A stretch of DNA of 10,638 bases from Candidatus Methanomethylophilus sp. UBA78. GTDB taxonomy: Archaea > Thermoplasmatota > Thermoplasmata > Methanomassiliicoccales > Methanomethylophilaceae. Positions 1 to 6,242 of the stretch are shown in pieces (position 1 is the stretch's first letter; each line of letters opens with the position of its first letter). The DNA is taken from NCBI GenBank assembly GCA_002503545.1, contig DARY01000012.1, forward strand, positions 1 to 10,638. Reading direction: 5' to 3'. The translations under genes were made by a program, and so were the position numbers. Below the pieces are notes generated by a model. It searched no databases and was not told the origin of the DNA. It worked only from the letters and a program-made list of their open reading frames with translations.

Positions 1-4
1 TTTC

Positions 5-33
5 ACTGAATCGTAATTCAGTATCTATAAATA
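5..33 (+). promoter_or_regulatory. TATA box with adjacent 18-bp palindrome upstream of the first ATPase
   Basis: A TATA-like box (TATAAATA, 26-33) is centred about 26 nt before the ATG at 56, the usual archaeal TATA-to-start distance. Transcription would then begin at or next to the ATG, giving a leaderless mRNA. Directly upstream lies a perfect inverted repeat, ACTGAAT (5-11) and ATTCAGT (16-22) with a 4-nt spacer, placed where an operator or an activator site could sit. The box and palindrome are seen in the sequence; their function is inferred. Confidence 0.5.
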
Positions 34-55
34 ATCGCAAACAGTGACATACATC

Positions 56-1381
56 ATGTTCGTTGGCAGGGATTTCGAACTCAAGGTACTCAACAGTCTT
101 TACAAGGAAGACCGGTTTCAATTCATTCCGATCACCGGGAGGCGCCGCGTGGGCAAAACCCGGCTTATCGAGGAATTCATCAAAGACAAAAAAGCCGTTA
201 TGTTCAAAGCGGTTCCGGGAAACGAGAACATCAACCTGTCCATGTTCAACGAACTCGTTTCCGGAGATACGGAACCCCTGCGGCTGGACCGCATACTCTG
301 GAGGGCGGAGGAGAAGTCCAACGGGGAAAGACTGGTGGTGGTGATCGACGAATACCCCAACCTCGTGGAGGATGCCAAGCACAACGGGGGACTGATCAAC
401 AACTTCATCGAATCCGTCAGGGGGACTTCGAAGCTCTTCCTCATCCTCTGCGGTTCCTCCATGAGCATCATGGAATCCGAGGTTATGGGTAAGAAGAGTC
501 CTCTGTACGGCAGACGTACCGGGCAGATACGCCTCCGCCCGTTCGATTTCGAGACTTCCCGCAGGATGCTCGAAGGATTCAGCATCTTCGATGCCGTCGC
601 CATCTACGGATTGGTCGGAGGGATCCCGTATTATCTGGAACAGTTCGATCCGAAGAAAACCCTCGAGGACAACATACGCGACAGCTACCTCAACCCGGTC
701 AGCGTGATCGCGGGGGAACCCGAACTCATGTTCCTGACCGAATTCAGAAAACCCGCCACTTACTACTCCGTAATCCATGCGATATCTAAGGGCCGCAGGA
801 CACCTTCGGAGATAGGGCAGATGCTCGGTATGGGAACGGACATGGCATCGCACACACTCGGCAGACTGGCACTGTTGGGATTCGTCGGCAAGGACGAGCC
901 GTTCGGCAGAGGCAGGACGAAGGACATCCATTACGTGATCAAGGACAGGCTGCTGGCCTCCTACTTCAGGTTCGTCTACCCCGCCCGCGGGGAGATGTCA
1001 GAACACGAGGTGGATGCGGCCTGGGAACACATGGATGCCGATCTAAGTCGGTACCTCGGTCACGTGTTCGAGGACATCTGCCGCGAATATGTTCTGAAAC
1101 ACGGGTATTCGGAGGCCGGGAGATGGTGGTCCGGTCCCGAGGAGATAGATCTTGTGGCATCCGATGGGAAAAGGATGCTGCTGGCCGAATGCAAGTACCG
1201 CAACGAACCGACCGACGCGGACCTCATAGATGGGCTCCTGGACAAATCGAAGGCGGTGAATCCGAAGGGTCTGACCAAGACATACGCCCTGTTCTCGAAA
1301 TCAGGATACACAAAGGCGGCGGAGATGCGTGCCGAAGCGGATGGCATCGAACTGATATCCCTGGGGAACATGTTCCGGTGA
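56..1381 (+). CDS. Archaeal AAA-type ATPase with C-terminal DUF234/PD-(D/E)XK-like domain
   Basis: This 441-residue protein belongs to the archaeal ATPase family (ATPase_2 type, usually with a DUF234 tail), P-loop STAND/AAA-like ATPases whose substrates are mostly unknown. It opens with FVGRDFEL, typical of the family. The Walker A motif GRRRVGKT is at residues 28-35, Walker B ends in VVVIDE (D98, E99), and a sensor-like LCGSS follows near 131-135. A helix-turn-helix-like region lies around 235-280. The C-terminal part carries EIDLV (D365) and AECK (E378, K380), the spacing of a PD-(D/E)XK nuclease core, apparently intact. The ATG at 56 is preferred over an in-frame GTG at 44 because the TATA box at 26-33 predicts a transcript start near 56. 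It faces convergently into the NYN operon. Its composition looks less GC-rich than the core genes to the right. The family is clear; the biological role is not. Confidence 0.85.
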   Translation: MFVGRDFELKVLNSLYKEDRFQFIPITGRRRVGKTRLIEEFIKDKKAVMFKAVPGNENINLSMFNELVSGDTEPLRLDRILWRAEEKSNGERLVVVIDEYPNLVEDAKHNGGLINNFIESVRGTSKLFLILCGSSMSIMESEVMGKKSPLYGRRTGQIRLRPFDFETSRRMLEGFSIFDAVAIYGLVGGIPYYLEQFDPKKTLEDNIRDSYLNPVSVIAGEPELMFLTEFRKPATYYSVIHAISKGRRTPSEIGQMLGMGTDMASHTLGRLALLGFVGKDEPFGRGRTKDIHYVIKDRLLASYFRFVYPARGEMSEHEVDAAWEHMDADLSRYLGHVFEDICREYVLKHGYSEAGRWWSGPEEIDLVASDGKRMLLAECKYRNEPTDADLIDGLLDKSKAVNPKGLTKTYALFSKSGYTKAAEMRAEADGIELISLGNMFR

Positions 1382-1432
1382 ATCCCCGCCGGCGGCCGGA
1401 TAAGTAGAACTGGATTGCGGCAGGACCCCTAC

Positions 1433-1446
1433 GACCGCCGTCGGTC
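1433..1446. terminator. Small hairpin between convergent genes
   Basis: GACCG (1433-1437) and CGGTC (1442-1446) form a perfect 5-bp stem with a 4-nt loop. It overlaps the stop codon of the leftward gene and lies in the short 63-nt gap after the rightward ATPase. A GC-rich palindrome (CCGCCGGCGG, 1386-1395) lies just upstream. No clear T-tract follows, so a role in termination is only a guess. Confidence 0.2.
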
Positions 1447-2011
1447 AGGTCTTCCTGCTATACCACAGGGGATTCAAGTAAGGGATGCGCCGATCCGCCG
1501 AGACCAACTCCTTCAGGTCATAACAGTCGGGGTATTGATCAAAAACTGCGCCTGACGTAGGGTCGTAATACATCATCCCGACCTTGTACATCATGTGGTA
1601 ATCATCGGACCCGACGCATGCGAATGTAGCCAACTCGACGTCCACCATCCAGCATTTCAATATACAGGCGGCCAGTATGCAGAAGTCCTTGCATACCCCG
1701 CGCCTCGTTACGACCATTCTGCGAGGGGGGATGGTTCTGAATTCGTCTTCCTCCCGCCTATCCATCGAATATATGAAATTATCTCTCACGAAATAACAGA
1801 CGATGAGTGCCTTCGTACTGTATTTTATTTTCCCGTAACGGCTGTCCAGTGCCTTTGCGATTGCGGAGCATGCATCCCGATCCGTCTCACCGCAGTCTAT
1901 ACCGGTCTTGAAAGGGCTCAAAAAAACAAATCTCCGGGATCTGAATCTGAATCCGATCACATTCCGTCCCGCGGAATCGGACCCGGCGTCCCGTACCCGC
2001 TTCTCAGACAA
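1445..2011 (-). CDS. Small transglutaminase-like cysteine protein (third gene of NYN operon)
   Basis: A 188-residue protein whose second half matches the transglutaminase-like (papain-fold) pattern. The nucleophile is in RRGVCKDF (C107), the histidine in DDYHMMY (H139), and the aspartate in YYDPT (D150), with a hydrophobic helix after the Cys (CILAACILKC) as in the fold. Family members act as cysteine proteases, peptidases or amide-bond transferases; which one applies here cannot be told. No signal peptide or membrane segment is visible, so it is probably cytoplasmic. The N-terminal 60 residues are basic and not recognised. The TTG start at 2011 overlaps the upstream stop by 8 bases and is preceded by GAGGTGG at 2027-2021. 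A GTG at codon 19 is an alternative. The family call rests on the triad spacing and needs a profile search. Confidence 0.65.
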   Translation of the reverse strand: MSEKRVRDAGSDSAGRNVIGFRFRSRRFVFLSPFKTGIDCGETDRDACSAIAKALDSRYGKIKYSTKALIVCYFVRDNFIYSMDRREEDEFRTIPPRRMVVTRRGVCKDFCILAACILKCWMVDVELATFACVGSDDYHMMYKVGMMYYDPTSGAVFDQYPDCYDLKELVSADRRIPYLNPLWYSRKT

Positions 2012-2951
2012 GACTGACCACCACCTCTCCCTCCTCCTTCCTGGCTTCCAGGGACCTGATCTTCTCGAAGTCCGTGAACTGGCGGATGGCCGGTATGACG
2101 ACGTCCCTGCCGTCGCGTCCGAACGTCCCGTTCACATCGGGGACGAACCTGAGGGTCTTCCTCCCGGGGCTGAAGTACACCCGGTACCCCTTATCCTCCA
2201 GTAGGTTGCAGTGTATGCTGGTGGCCCCCGTGAGGTAGGTCGTGACCGCACTGCGCCTTACGCCGGTGCTGTACAGGGAGAGGATGTCCCTGAGTCTCCT
2301 GATCTCCTCCTCCTGGTCCTCCACCTTGGCTCTGAGGCCGTCCCTTTCGGCGATGATGCCCTCCATGTTCCGGGGTTTCAGCTTGGTTTCGAGCTGCTGC
2401 ACCTGGGTTTTGAGGCTGCGGATGGCGCTGTCCTTCTGCCTGTTCTCCTCCCTGAGCTTCTCCAGGCCGTTGATCTGCCTCTGCATCCTCCCGATCCTGA
2501 GGTTGGCGGCGTTGAGTTTGGCGGTCTTGTCGGAGAGCTTCCTCCCGAGTTCGGAATCCTCCCGCTCCCTTACGGGGGCCGCGGTCTTCCTCCCGGTCCG
2601 GCCCTTCTCCCTGACGGGCCCGGGGCTCACCGCGGCGGCCGCGGACCTCCCCTCGCGGGATATGGGGTAGGCTTCGGGCATCATGCCGCGGCCGGCGGGC
2701 AGGATCTGGCACTTCCAGACCTCCCCCGCCTCCGCCGGGCCGTCGAGCAGTCTGTACCTCTCGTTCCCGCTCACTCCGACCAGGAAGCCGTGCACGCCGT
2801 CGCGGACGACGGTGAGCTCCATGGGGGCGCCGAGGAGGACCTGCGGGACCTCCTCCGTCTCCTCCCCGCCGTCCTTCTTCCCCCCGGCGGCCCTGCGCCT
2901 GCCTCTCTCGGCCGCATCGCGGCACATGTAGAGGTCGGAGCGCTTACTCAA
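2004..2951 (-). CDS. Unrecognised coiled-coil protein with a possible small N-terminal beta domain (second gene of NYN operon)
   Basis: A 315-residue protein that I do not recognise. Residues 1-35 are strongly basic and hydrophilic. Residues 36-95 alternate hydrophobic and Gly-rich turns (PMELTVVRDGVHGFLVGV, then GEVWKCQIL) in a way that recalls a small beta-barrel such as TRAM/OB; this is a weak inference. A low-complexity Ala/Pro/Arg linker (100-132) leads to a long charged coiled coil (about 133-226) rich in Leu, Glu, Lys and Arg. The C-terminal 85 residues look globular (RVYFSP, LRFVPDVNG, DVVIPAIRQF) and may be a partner- or nucleic-acid-binding unit. The TTG start at 2951 lies in an 8-base overlap with the NYN gene and has a strong ribosome binding site; an ATG at codon 9 is the alternative. 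Position between a nuclease and a cysteine protein suggests a scaffold or adaptor, unproven. Confidence 0.7.
   Translation of the reverse strand: MSKRSDLYMCRDAAERGRRRAAGGKKDGGEETEEVPQVLLGAPMELTVVRDGVHGFLVGVSGNERYRLLDGPAEAGEVWKCQILPAGRGMMPEAYPISREGRSAAAAVSPGPVREKGRTGRKTAAPVREREDSELGRKLSDKTAKLNAANLRIGRMQRQINGLEKLREENRQKDSAIRSLKTQVQQLETKLKPRNMEGIIAERDGLRAKVEDQEEEIRRLRDILSLYSTGVRRSAVTTYLTGATSIHCNLLEDKGYRVYFSPGRKTLRFVPDVNGTFGRDGRDVVIPAIRQFTDFEKIRSLEARKEEGEVVVSLV
2021..2027 (-). promoter_or_regulatory. Ribosome binding site supporting the TTG start of the transglutaminase-like gene
   Basis: On the minus strand GAGGTGG lies 9 nt before the TTG at 2011, inside the 3' end of the coiled-coil gene. It supports initiation at the overlapping TTG rather than at the GTG at codon 19, and it suits translational coupling. 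Confidence 0.5.
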
Positions 2952-3534
2952 CCGCGGTCACCCCCTCCGTGACGGAGAACGAAGCCGTGTTGGCGGCGGT
3001 CCCCTCCTCGGTCCCGCCGCAGACCAGGAAGACCTCGAGGTCGTCCGCGAAGACGCAGTCGTCCATGGAATAGCAGTAGCTGTCGTTGATGTTGGAGCGC
3101 AGGGCGACGATCCTGACGTCGCATCCCTCCCTCTTCGCCCTCCTGTAGGCGGGGCACATGTCGCGGTCGCCGGAGACGATGAAGGCGACGTCGACCACCC
3201 CGCGGGCGAGGTCCCACGACACATCGGTGGTGATGGCGGTATCCACCTCCTTCTGGCGGCAGGAGTACGCCCCGGTGCCGTCGCCCTCGGACTGGCACCT
3301 GAACAGTTCCAGTTTTACGCCGACGTTCTCCAGTTCCGTCTGGATCCCCGTGCGTTCGGATTCGCTCCTCACGTAGCCGTCGTAACCGCGGAGGACGGCG
3401 AGGGCGTGACCCTCGGAGAGGCTCCTTATCAGCCGCGAGTAATCGAACGACAGCCCCATGTTGTTGTAGTACTCCAAACTCTTCTCGAAGTTGCTTATAT
3501 CTATGTATATCCCGGCTTTCCTCGGTTGTTCCAT
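2944..3534 (-). CDS. NYN/LabA-like (DUF88) PIN-fold ribonuclease, first gene of operon
   Basis: A 196-residue protein with the hallmarks of the NYN domain, a PIN-like metal-dependent nuclease fold. IYIDISNFEKSL near the start gives the first acidic position (D12, N15). KEVDTAITTD supplies D98, and the signature VSGDRDMCP gives D123 and D125. These acidic residues would bind the divalent metal for RNA cleavage. The length is that of a single-domain LabA/DUF88 protein; the last 25 residues are a Gly/Thr/Ser-rich tail. The ATG at 3534 is chosen because GGGGTG sits 6 nt upstream and the conserved strand starts just after it. The longer in-frame extension to 3654 reads through the AT-rich promoter and translates to a poor Phe/Ile-rich string. 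It heads an operon with the coiled-coil and transglutaminase-like genes and is divergent from the CARF-like gene. Substrate unknown. Confidence 0.85.
   Translation of the reverse strand: MEQPRKAGIYIDISNFEKSLEYYNNMGLSFDYSRLIRSLSEGHALAVLRGYDGYVRSESERTGIQTELENVGVKLELFRCQSEGDGTGAYSCRQKEVDTAITTDVSWDLARGVVDVAFIVSGDRDMCPAYRRAKREGCDVRIVALRSNINDSYCYSMDDCVFADDLEVFLVCGGTEEGTAANTASFSVTEGVTAVE
2959..2968 (-). promoter_or_regulatory. Strong ribosome binding site for the coiled-coil gene
   Basis: GGAGGGGGTG on the minus strand ends 7 nt before the TTG at 2951. It lies within the end of the NYN coding sequence. Its strength and spacing favour the TTG over the ATG eight codons downstream. Confidence 0.6.
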
Positions 3535-3540
3535 CGGAAT

Positions 3541-3546
3541 CACCCC
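3541..3546 (-). promoter_or_regulatory. Ribosome binding site setting the NYN start
   Basis: GGGGTG on the minus strand lies 6 nt before the ATG at 3534. It supports that start over upstream in-frame ATG codons. Confidence 0.55.
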
Positions 3547-3578
3547 GTCTATCAATGGCATGCCATACGGTTGCTGTC

Positions 3579-3634
3579 TATTTATATTACTTTTAAATGT
3601 AATAAAAGTAATAAATGAAATAAAATTAATATAT
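3579..3634. promoter_or_regulatory. Divergent promoter with an 11-bp inverted repeat shared by the NYN operon and the CARF-like gene
   Basis: The 122 bp between the two starts are very AT-rich. Leftward, TATAAATA (minus strand, 3586-3579) predicts a transcript start near 3557 and a leader of about 23 nt containing the ribosome binding site. Rightward, AATATAT (3628-3634) is centred 26 nt before the ATG at 3657, suggesting a leaderless mRNA. Between the boxes lies a perfect inverted repeat, TATTACTTTTA (3585-3595) and TAAAAGTAATA (3603-3613), with a 7-nt spacer, partly overlapping the leftward box. GTAATAAA also occurs twice in direct orientation (3599 and 3608). A shared operator, perhaps for the winged-helix protein next door, is inferred. 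Confidence 0.55.
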
Positions 3635-3656
3635 GCAATACCGGCGATATGCATCC

Positions 3657-4622
3657 ATGGGCAACGGTCTTACCAGGGACAAGGTCATGGTCGCATGCGT
3701 GGTCGGAGAGGTCACCCTCATCGTCCAGCCGGCGCTGGACAACAACGTGGACCGCATCCACCTCATCCACTACGTGAAACGCGGTGCGGAGAAGAACGAC
3801 CGTGCCGAATTCTACCAGAGTTTCTACGACGAGACGTCCCGCCGGCTCGCGGACGCCGGGGTGGAGGTGGTCGAGCACTCCGATGCGGAGACGTACATCT
3901 TCCGCCGCATGATGGGCGAGGTCTACGAGATCCTGTTCGAGGAGGTGGTCCAGAAGGGGTCGATGGTCTACGTCAACCTCTCCGGGGGGACGCCCGAGTA
4001 CTCGGCCGCCGCGGCGATCTGCTCCATGATGTACAGGGAGGTGGAGATCTTCACGGCGAGCAAGGGCCACGACGACAGGGTGATCGACTACGACCAGCTG
4101 AGGAGGAACGCCACGAAGGACGGGAAGCTGGTGGGGAGCTGCTCGGCCATAGGCAGGACCTACCCCGTGGAGAAGTTCCCCATCGAACGCCCCGATGAGA
4201 ACCTCCTCAGGGCCTTCAGGATCTATTCCGTCATAAGCGGCAGCGACCTCAGGAACTCCAACACGGTCGTCATAAGGAACCTGATACTGCAGAACGTCTG
4301 GCTGGCCAAAGGCCCCCTGGAGAGGGGGGCCGCCGTGAAGGGGACGTCCGTCGAACTCGAGCGCGCCGACCGGGGCTACGCGTGTCCCAGGTCCAAACAG
4401 CTCGAGTACCTGAGCAGGCAGAGGGGGGAGGCGGTCCAATACTACCGCATCTACGTGAGGGGTTGGGAGGACAGGGGGTGGATCGAGAAGGTCCCCCGTT
4501 CCAAAAAATACGCTATCACCTCGGAGGGGGCGACTGTCCTCGAGGTGTTCTGCCCCGGCCGCGTCATAGGATTCGGTCCCGGCGACATCGCCGTCCAGGA
4601 GACGAAGTACTTCGAGGACTGA
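3657..4622 (+). CDS. CARF-like plus winged-helix protein (DUF6293/HFX_2341-like)
   Basis: A 321-residue protein with a Rossmann-like N-terminal half that resembles the CARF domain of the DUF6293/HFX_2341 type. It has VGEV near the start, strand DRIHLIHYV, and the signature VYVNLSGGTPEYSAAAAIC around 105-122, where NLSGGT (107-112) fits the ligand-binding loop, followed by EVEIFTAS. The C-terminal third (about 185-300) looks like a winged helix-turn-helix, ending KKYAITSEGATVL. CARF domains bind cyclic oligoadenylates or related nucleotides in type III CRISPR and stand-alone regulators, so a ligand-sensing transcription factor is likely. There is no HEPN or other nuclease domain in the protein. 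The ATG at 3657 fits a leaderless start; ATGs at 3633 and 3687 are alternatives. It is divergent from the NYN operon and may regulate it. Assignment is from remembered family patterns and is not searched. Confidence 0.7.
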   Translation: MGNGLTRDKVMVACVVGEVTLIVQPALDNNVDRIHLIHYVKRGAEKNDRAEFYQSFYDETSRRLADAGVEVVEHSDAETYIFRRMMGEVYEILFEEVVQKGSMVYVNLSGGTPEYSAAAAICSMMYREVEIFTASKGHDDRVIDYDQLRRNATKDGKLVGSCSAIGRTYPVEKFPIERPDENLLRAFRIYSVISGSDLRNSNTVVIRNLILQNVWLAKGPLERGAAVKGTSVELERADRGYACPRSKQLEYLSRQRGEAVQYYRIYVRGWEDRGWIEKVPRSKKYAITSEGATVLEVFCPGRVIGFGPGDIAVQETKYFED

Positions 4623-4736
4623 CCGCCCCGGGAGGAGAACGGCCGGTTCCGCGGGAGGCGCATCCCTCGAGCGGCATGCGCAGGCGGGGGTGCGGCGAAA
4701 GGGATGATGGGGTCTGTGTCGCAATCCATGATATCG

Positions 4737-4796
4737 TAATACAATTTTCATGATAATTTCCTTATAAAATTGTATTATAATACTATAATTTTAATA
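4737..4796. promoter_or_regulatory. AT-rich promoter with nested palindromes upstream of the second ATPase
   Basis: Two dyads lie here. TAATACAATTTT (4737-4748) is repeated in inverted form as AAAATTGTATTA (4766-4777) with a 17-nt spacer. A 12-bp self-palindrome, GTATTATAATAC, covers 4772-4783 and shares bases with the right arm. The hexamer TAATAC occurs three times forward (4737, 4778, 4792) and once reversed (4772). TATA candidates are TATAAAA (4763-4769) and TATAATTTTAAT (4784-4795); the latter is about 28 nt before the ATG at 4818. The arrangement suggests an operator for dimeric repressor binding. The GC-rich stretch 4623-4736 before it shows no gene. Confidence 0.5.
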
Positions 4797-4817
4797 CATA
4801 TCCGACGATGTTGCACT

Positions 4818-6008
4818 ATGGGCAGGATGATAGAACGTCCGGAGTACATGTCCGAACTGGAAACATTCCGCGGCGACAGGAACCACATCAAGGTACTCAC
4901 GGGGGTCAGGAGATGCGGGAAATCCACACTGCTCCTGCAATTCATGGACAGGCTGAGGAAGGAAGGGGTATCGGAGGACGAGATGCTGCTGATGAATATG
5001 GAATCCTCCGAATACGACGGCATCGGGGACCATACCGACCTCAACGCCTACCTGAAGGACCGTGTACCGAGGAAGGGACGTTTCTACCTCTTCCTCGACG
5101 AGATACAGAGGGTGAAGGACTGGGAGAGGACCGTCAACGCTCTGATGGTCGACACCGAGGCCGACATCTACATCACGGGTTCGAACGCGCATCTGCTCTC
5201 CACCGACCTCGCCACCTACCTCACGGGGCGCTACGTGGAGGTGAGGATGCTCCCCCTGTCATTCAGGGAGTACACCGAGCTGAGGGGCAACGGCAGAGGT
5301 CCGGAGGACGTGTTCAAGGAATACTTCGAGTCCGGAGGATTCCCCGGCATAGATCCGGCGATGGGGGAACATGCGGTATCGGCGATGCTGGAAGACCTGT
5401 ACTCCTCCATCGTCTTCAGGGACATGGTCTCCCGCGGGAAGGTCAGGAAACCCGAGGAACTGGGCAAGATGGTCGCCTACCTGATGCTCAACATCGGCAA
5501 TCCCATAGAATCCACCAGGATGGCGAGGGAGCTGCACATGAACCAGCGCACCGTCGAGAGATATCTGGCGGTGGCGCAGGACGCATGCATGTTCTACCGT
5601 GCGGACAGGTACGACCTGAAGTCGACCGCCCTCAGCCCCGCCCCGAAGTACTACGCCGTGGACCAGGGGCTCCGCAACAACACCGTGGGGATGGCCAGCA
5701 AGGACAGGGGCAGGGTGCTGGAGAACATCGTCTACCTCGAGCTCAGGCGCAGGGGCTACGGCATAACCGTCGGCAAGTGGGACTCCAGGGAGGTGGACTT
5801 CGTCACCGAAAGGAACGGCAGGAGGGCCTATTGGCAGGTCTGTCTGGGATATTACGACGACGATACGGAGGCCAGGGAACTTGCCCCGCTGAGAGCCATA
5901 AGGGACAACAACCCCAAGACCGTCATACTGATGGACCGTTCGGGGGATACGGTCACGAGGGACGGCATAAGGGAACTGGGCATCACGGACTTCCTGCTCG
6001 GGGAATGA
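4818..6008 (+). CDS. AAA_14/DUF4143-type ATPase
   Basis: A 396-residue member of the widespread family of P-loop ATPases with an AAA_14 core and a DUF4143 tail, of unknown physiological role. It begins IERPEYMSELETFR. Walker A is GVRRCGKST (29-37), Walker B is LFLDEIQ (D94, E95), and ITGSNAHLLS (119-128) is the sensor-like strand. LTGRYVEVRMLPLSFREY is the usual family boundary, and GGFPG follows at 173-177. A winged-helix part lies around 210-260. The C-terminal nuclease-like fold keeps EVDFVTER (E325, D327), but the (D/E)XK position reads QVC (340-342), so the catalytic lysine appears absent and the tail is probably non-catalytic. ATG 4818 is chosen over 4770, which lies inside the promoter; 4827 is a possible alternative. 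It differs clearly from the ATPase at 56-1381, which belongs to another family. Confidence 0.85.
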   Translation: MGRMIERPEYMSELETFRGDRNHIKVLTGVRRCGKSTLLLQFMDRLRKEGVSEDEMLLMNMESSEYDGIGDHTDLNAYLKDRVPRKGRFYLFLDEIQRVKDWERTVNALMVDTEADIYITGSNAHLLSTDLATYLTGRYVEVRMLPLSFREYTELRGNGRGPEDVFKEYFESGGFPGIDPAMGEHAVSAMLEDLYSSIVFRDMVSRGKVRKPEELGKMVAYLMLNIGNPIESTRMARELHMNQRTVERYLAVAQDACMFYRADRYDLKSTALSPAPKYYAVDQGLRNNTVGMASKDRGRVLENIVYLELRRRGYGITVGKWDSREVDFVTERNGRRAYWQVCLGYYDDDTEARELAPLRAIRDNNPKTVILMDRSGDTVTRDGIRELGITDFLLGE

Positions 6009-6242
6009 CGAAGCGTCGGGCTCCCGCACCCGTATTCGAGGGACGGGTCGGCCCATCCGGCATATTGCAATGAGTCTCGATTCCCTGTCAGACGGACTGC
6101 GTTAGAGGGTTGCCCACGGGTTTGGATAGATTGTGCCCGATCCGCACAGGTATCAAAATGCGGGTTTTCACCAGACCCTGCGATAACCGTCCCCGAACCG
6201 CTCTTCACGAAGGTACGGCTCCTTAACGGCCGAACATGGTTT
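6009..6242. other. Intergenic stretch without a recognised gene
   Basis: No convincing coding sequence or RNA gene is seen between the convergent ends of the second ATPase and nrdJ. Just after the ATPase stop, ACCCGT (6028-6033) and ACGGGT (6043-6048), flanked by GGGC (6018-6021) and GCCC (6051-6054), could form a hairpin that protects or ends the rightward transcript. The rest is mixed sequence with no clear repeats. Confidence 0.4.

Noticed and set aside
44..55. GTG at 44 as start of the first ATPase
   Set aside because: It lies upstream of the transcript start predicted from the TATA box at 26-33, and the family normally begins close to FVGRDFEL.
2211..2972. Plus-strand frames opposite the coiled-coil gene
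   Set aside because: Pro/Leu/Gly-rich shadows; the minus frame has overlapping operon structure and ribosome binding sites.
3535..3654. N-terminal extension of the NYN protein
   Set aside because: It would translate the AT-rich divergent promoter and ignore the ribosome binding site at 3541-3546.
3582..4751. Long open frame on the minus strand opposite the CARF-like gene
   Set aside because: It has no recognisable motif, runs through the AT-rich promoter and has the composition of a shadow frame.
4808..6073. Plus-strand open frame overlapping the second ATPase
   Set aside because: Arg/Gly/Gln-rich shadow in a different frame from the gene that carries Walker motifs.
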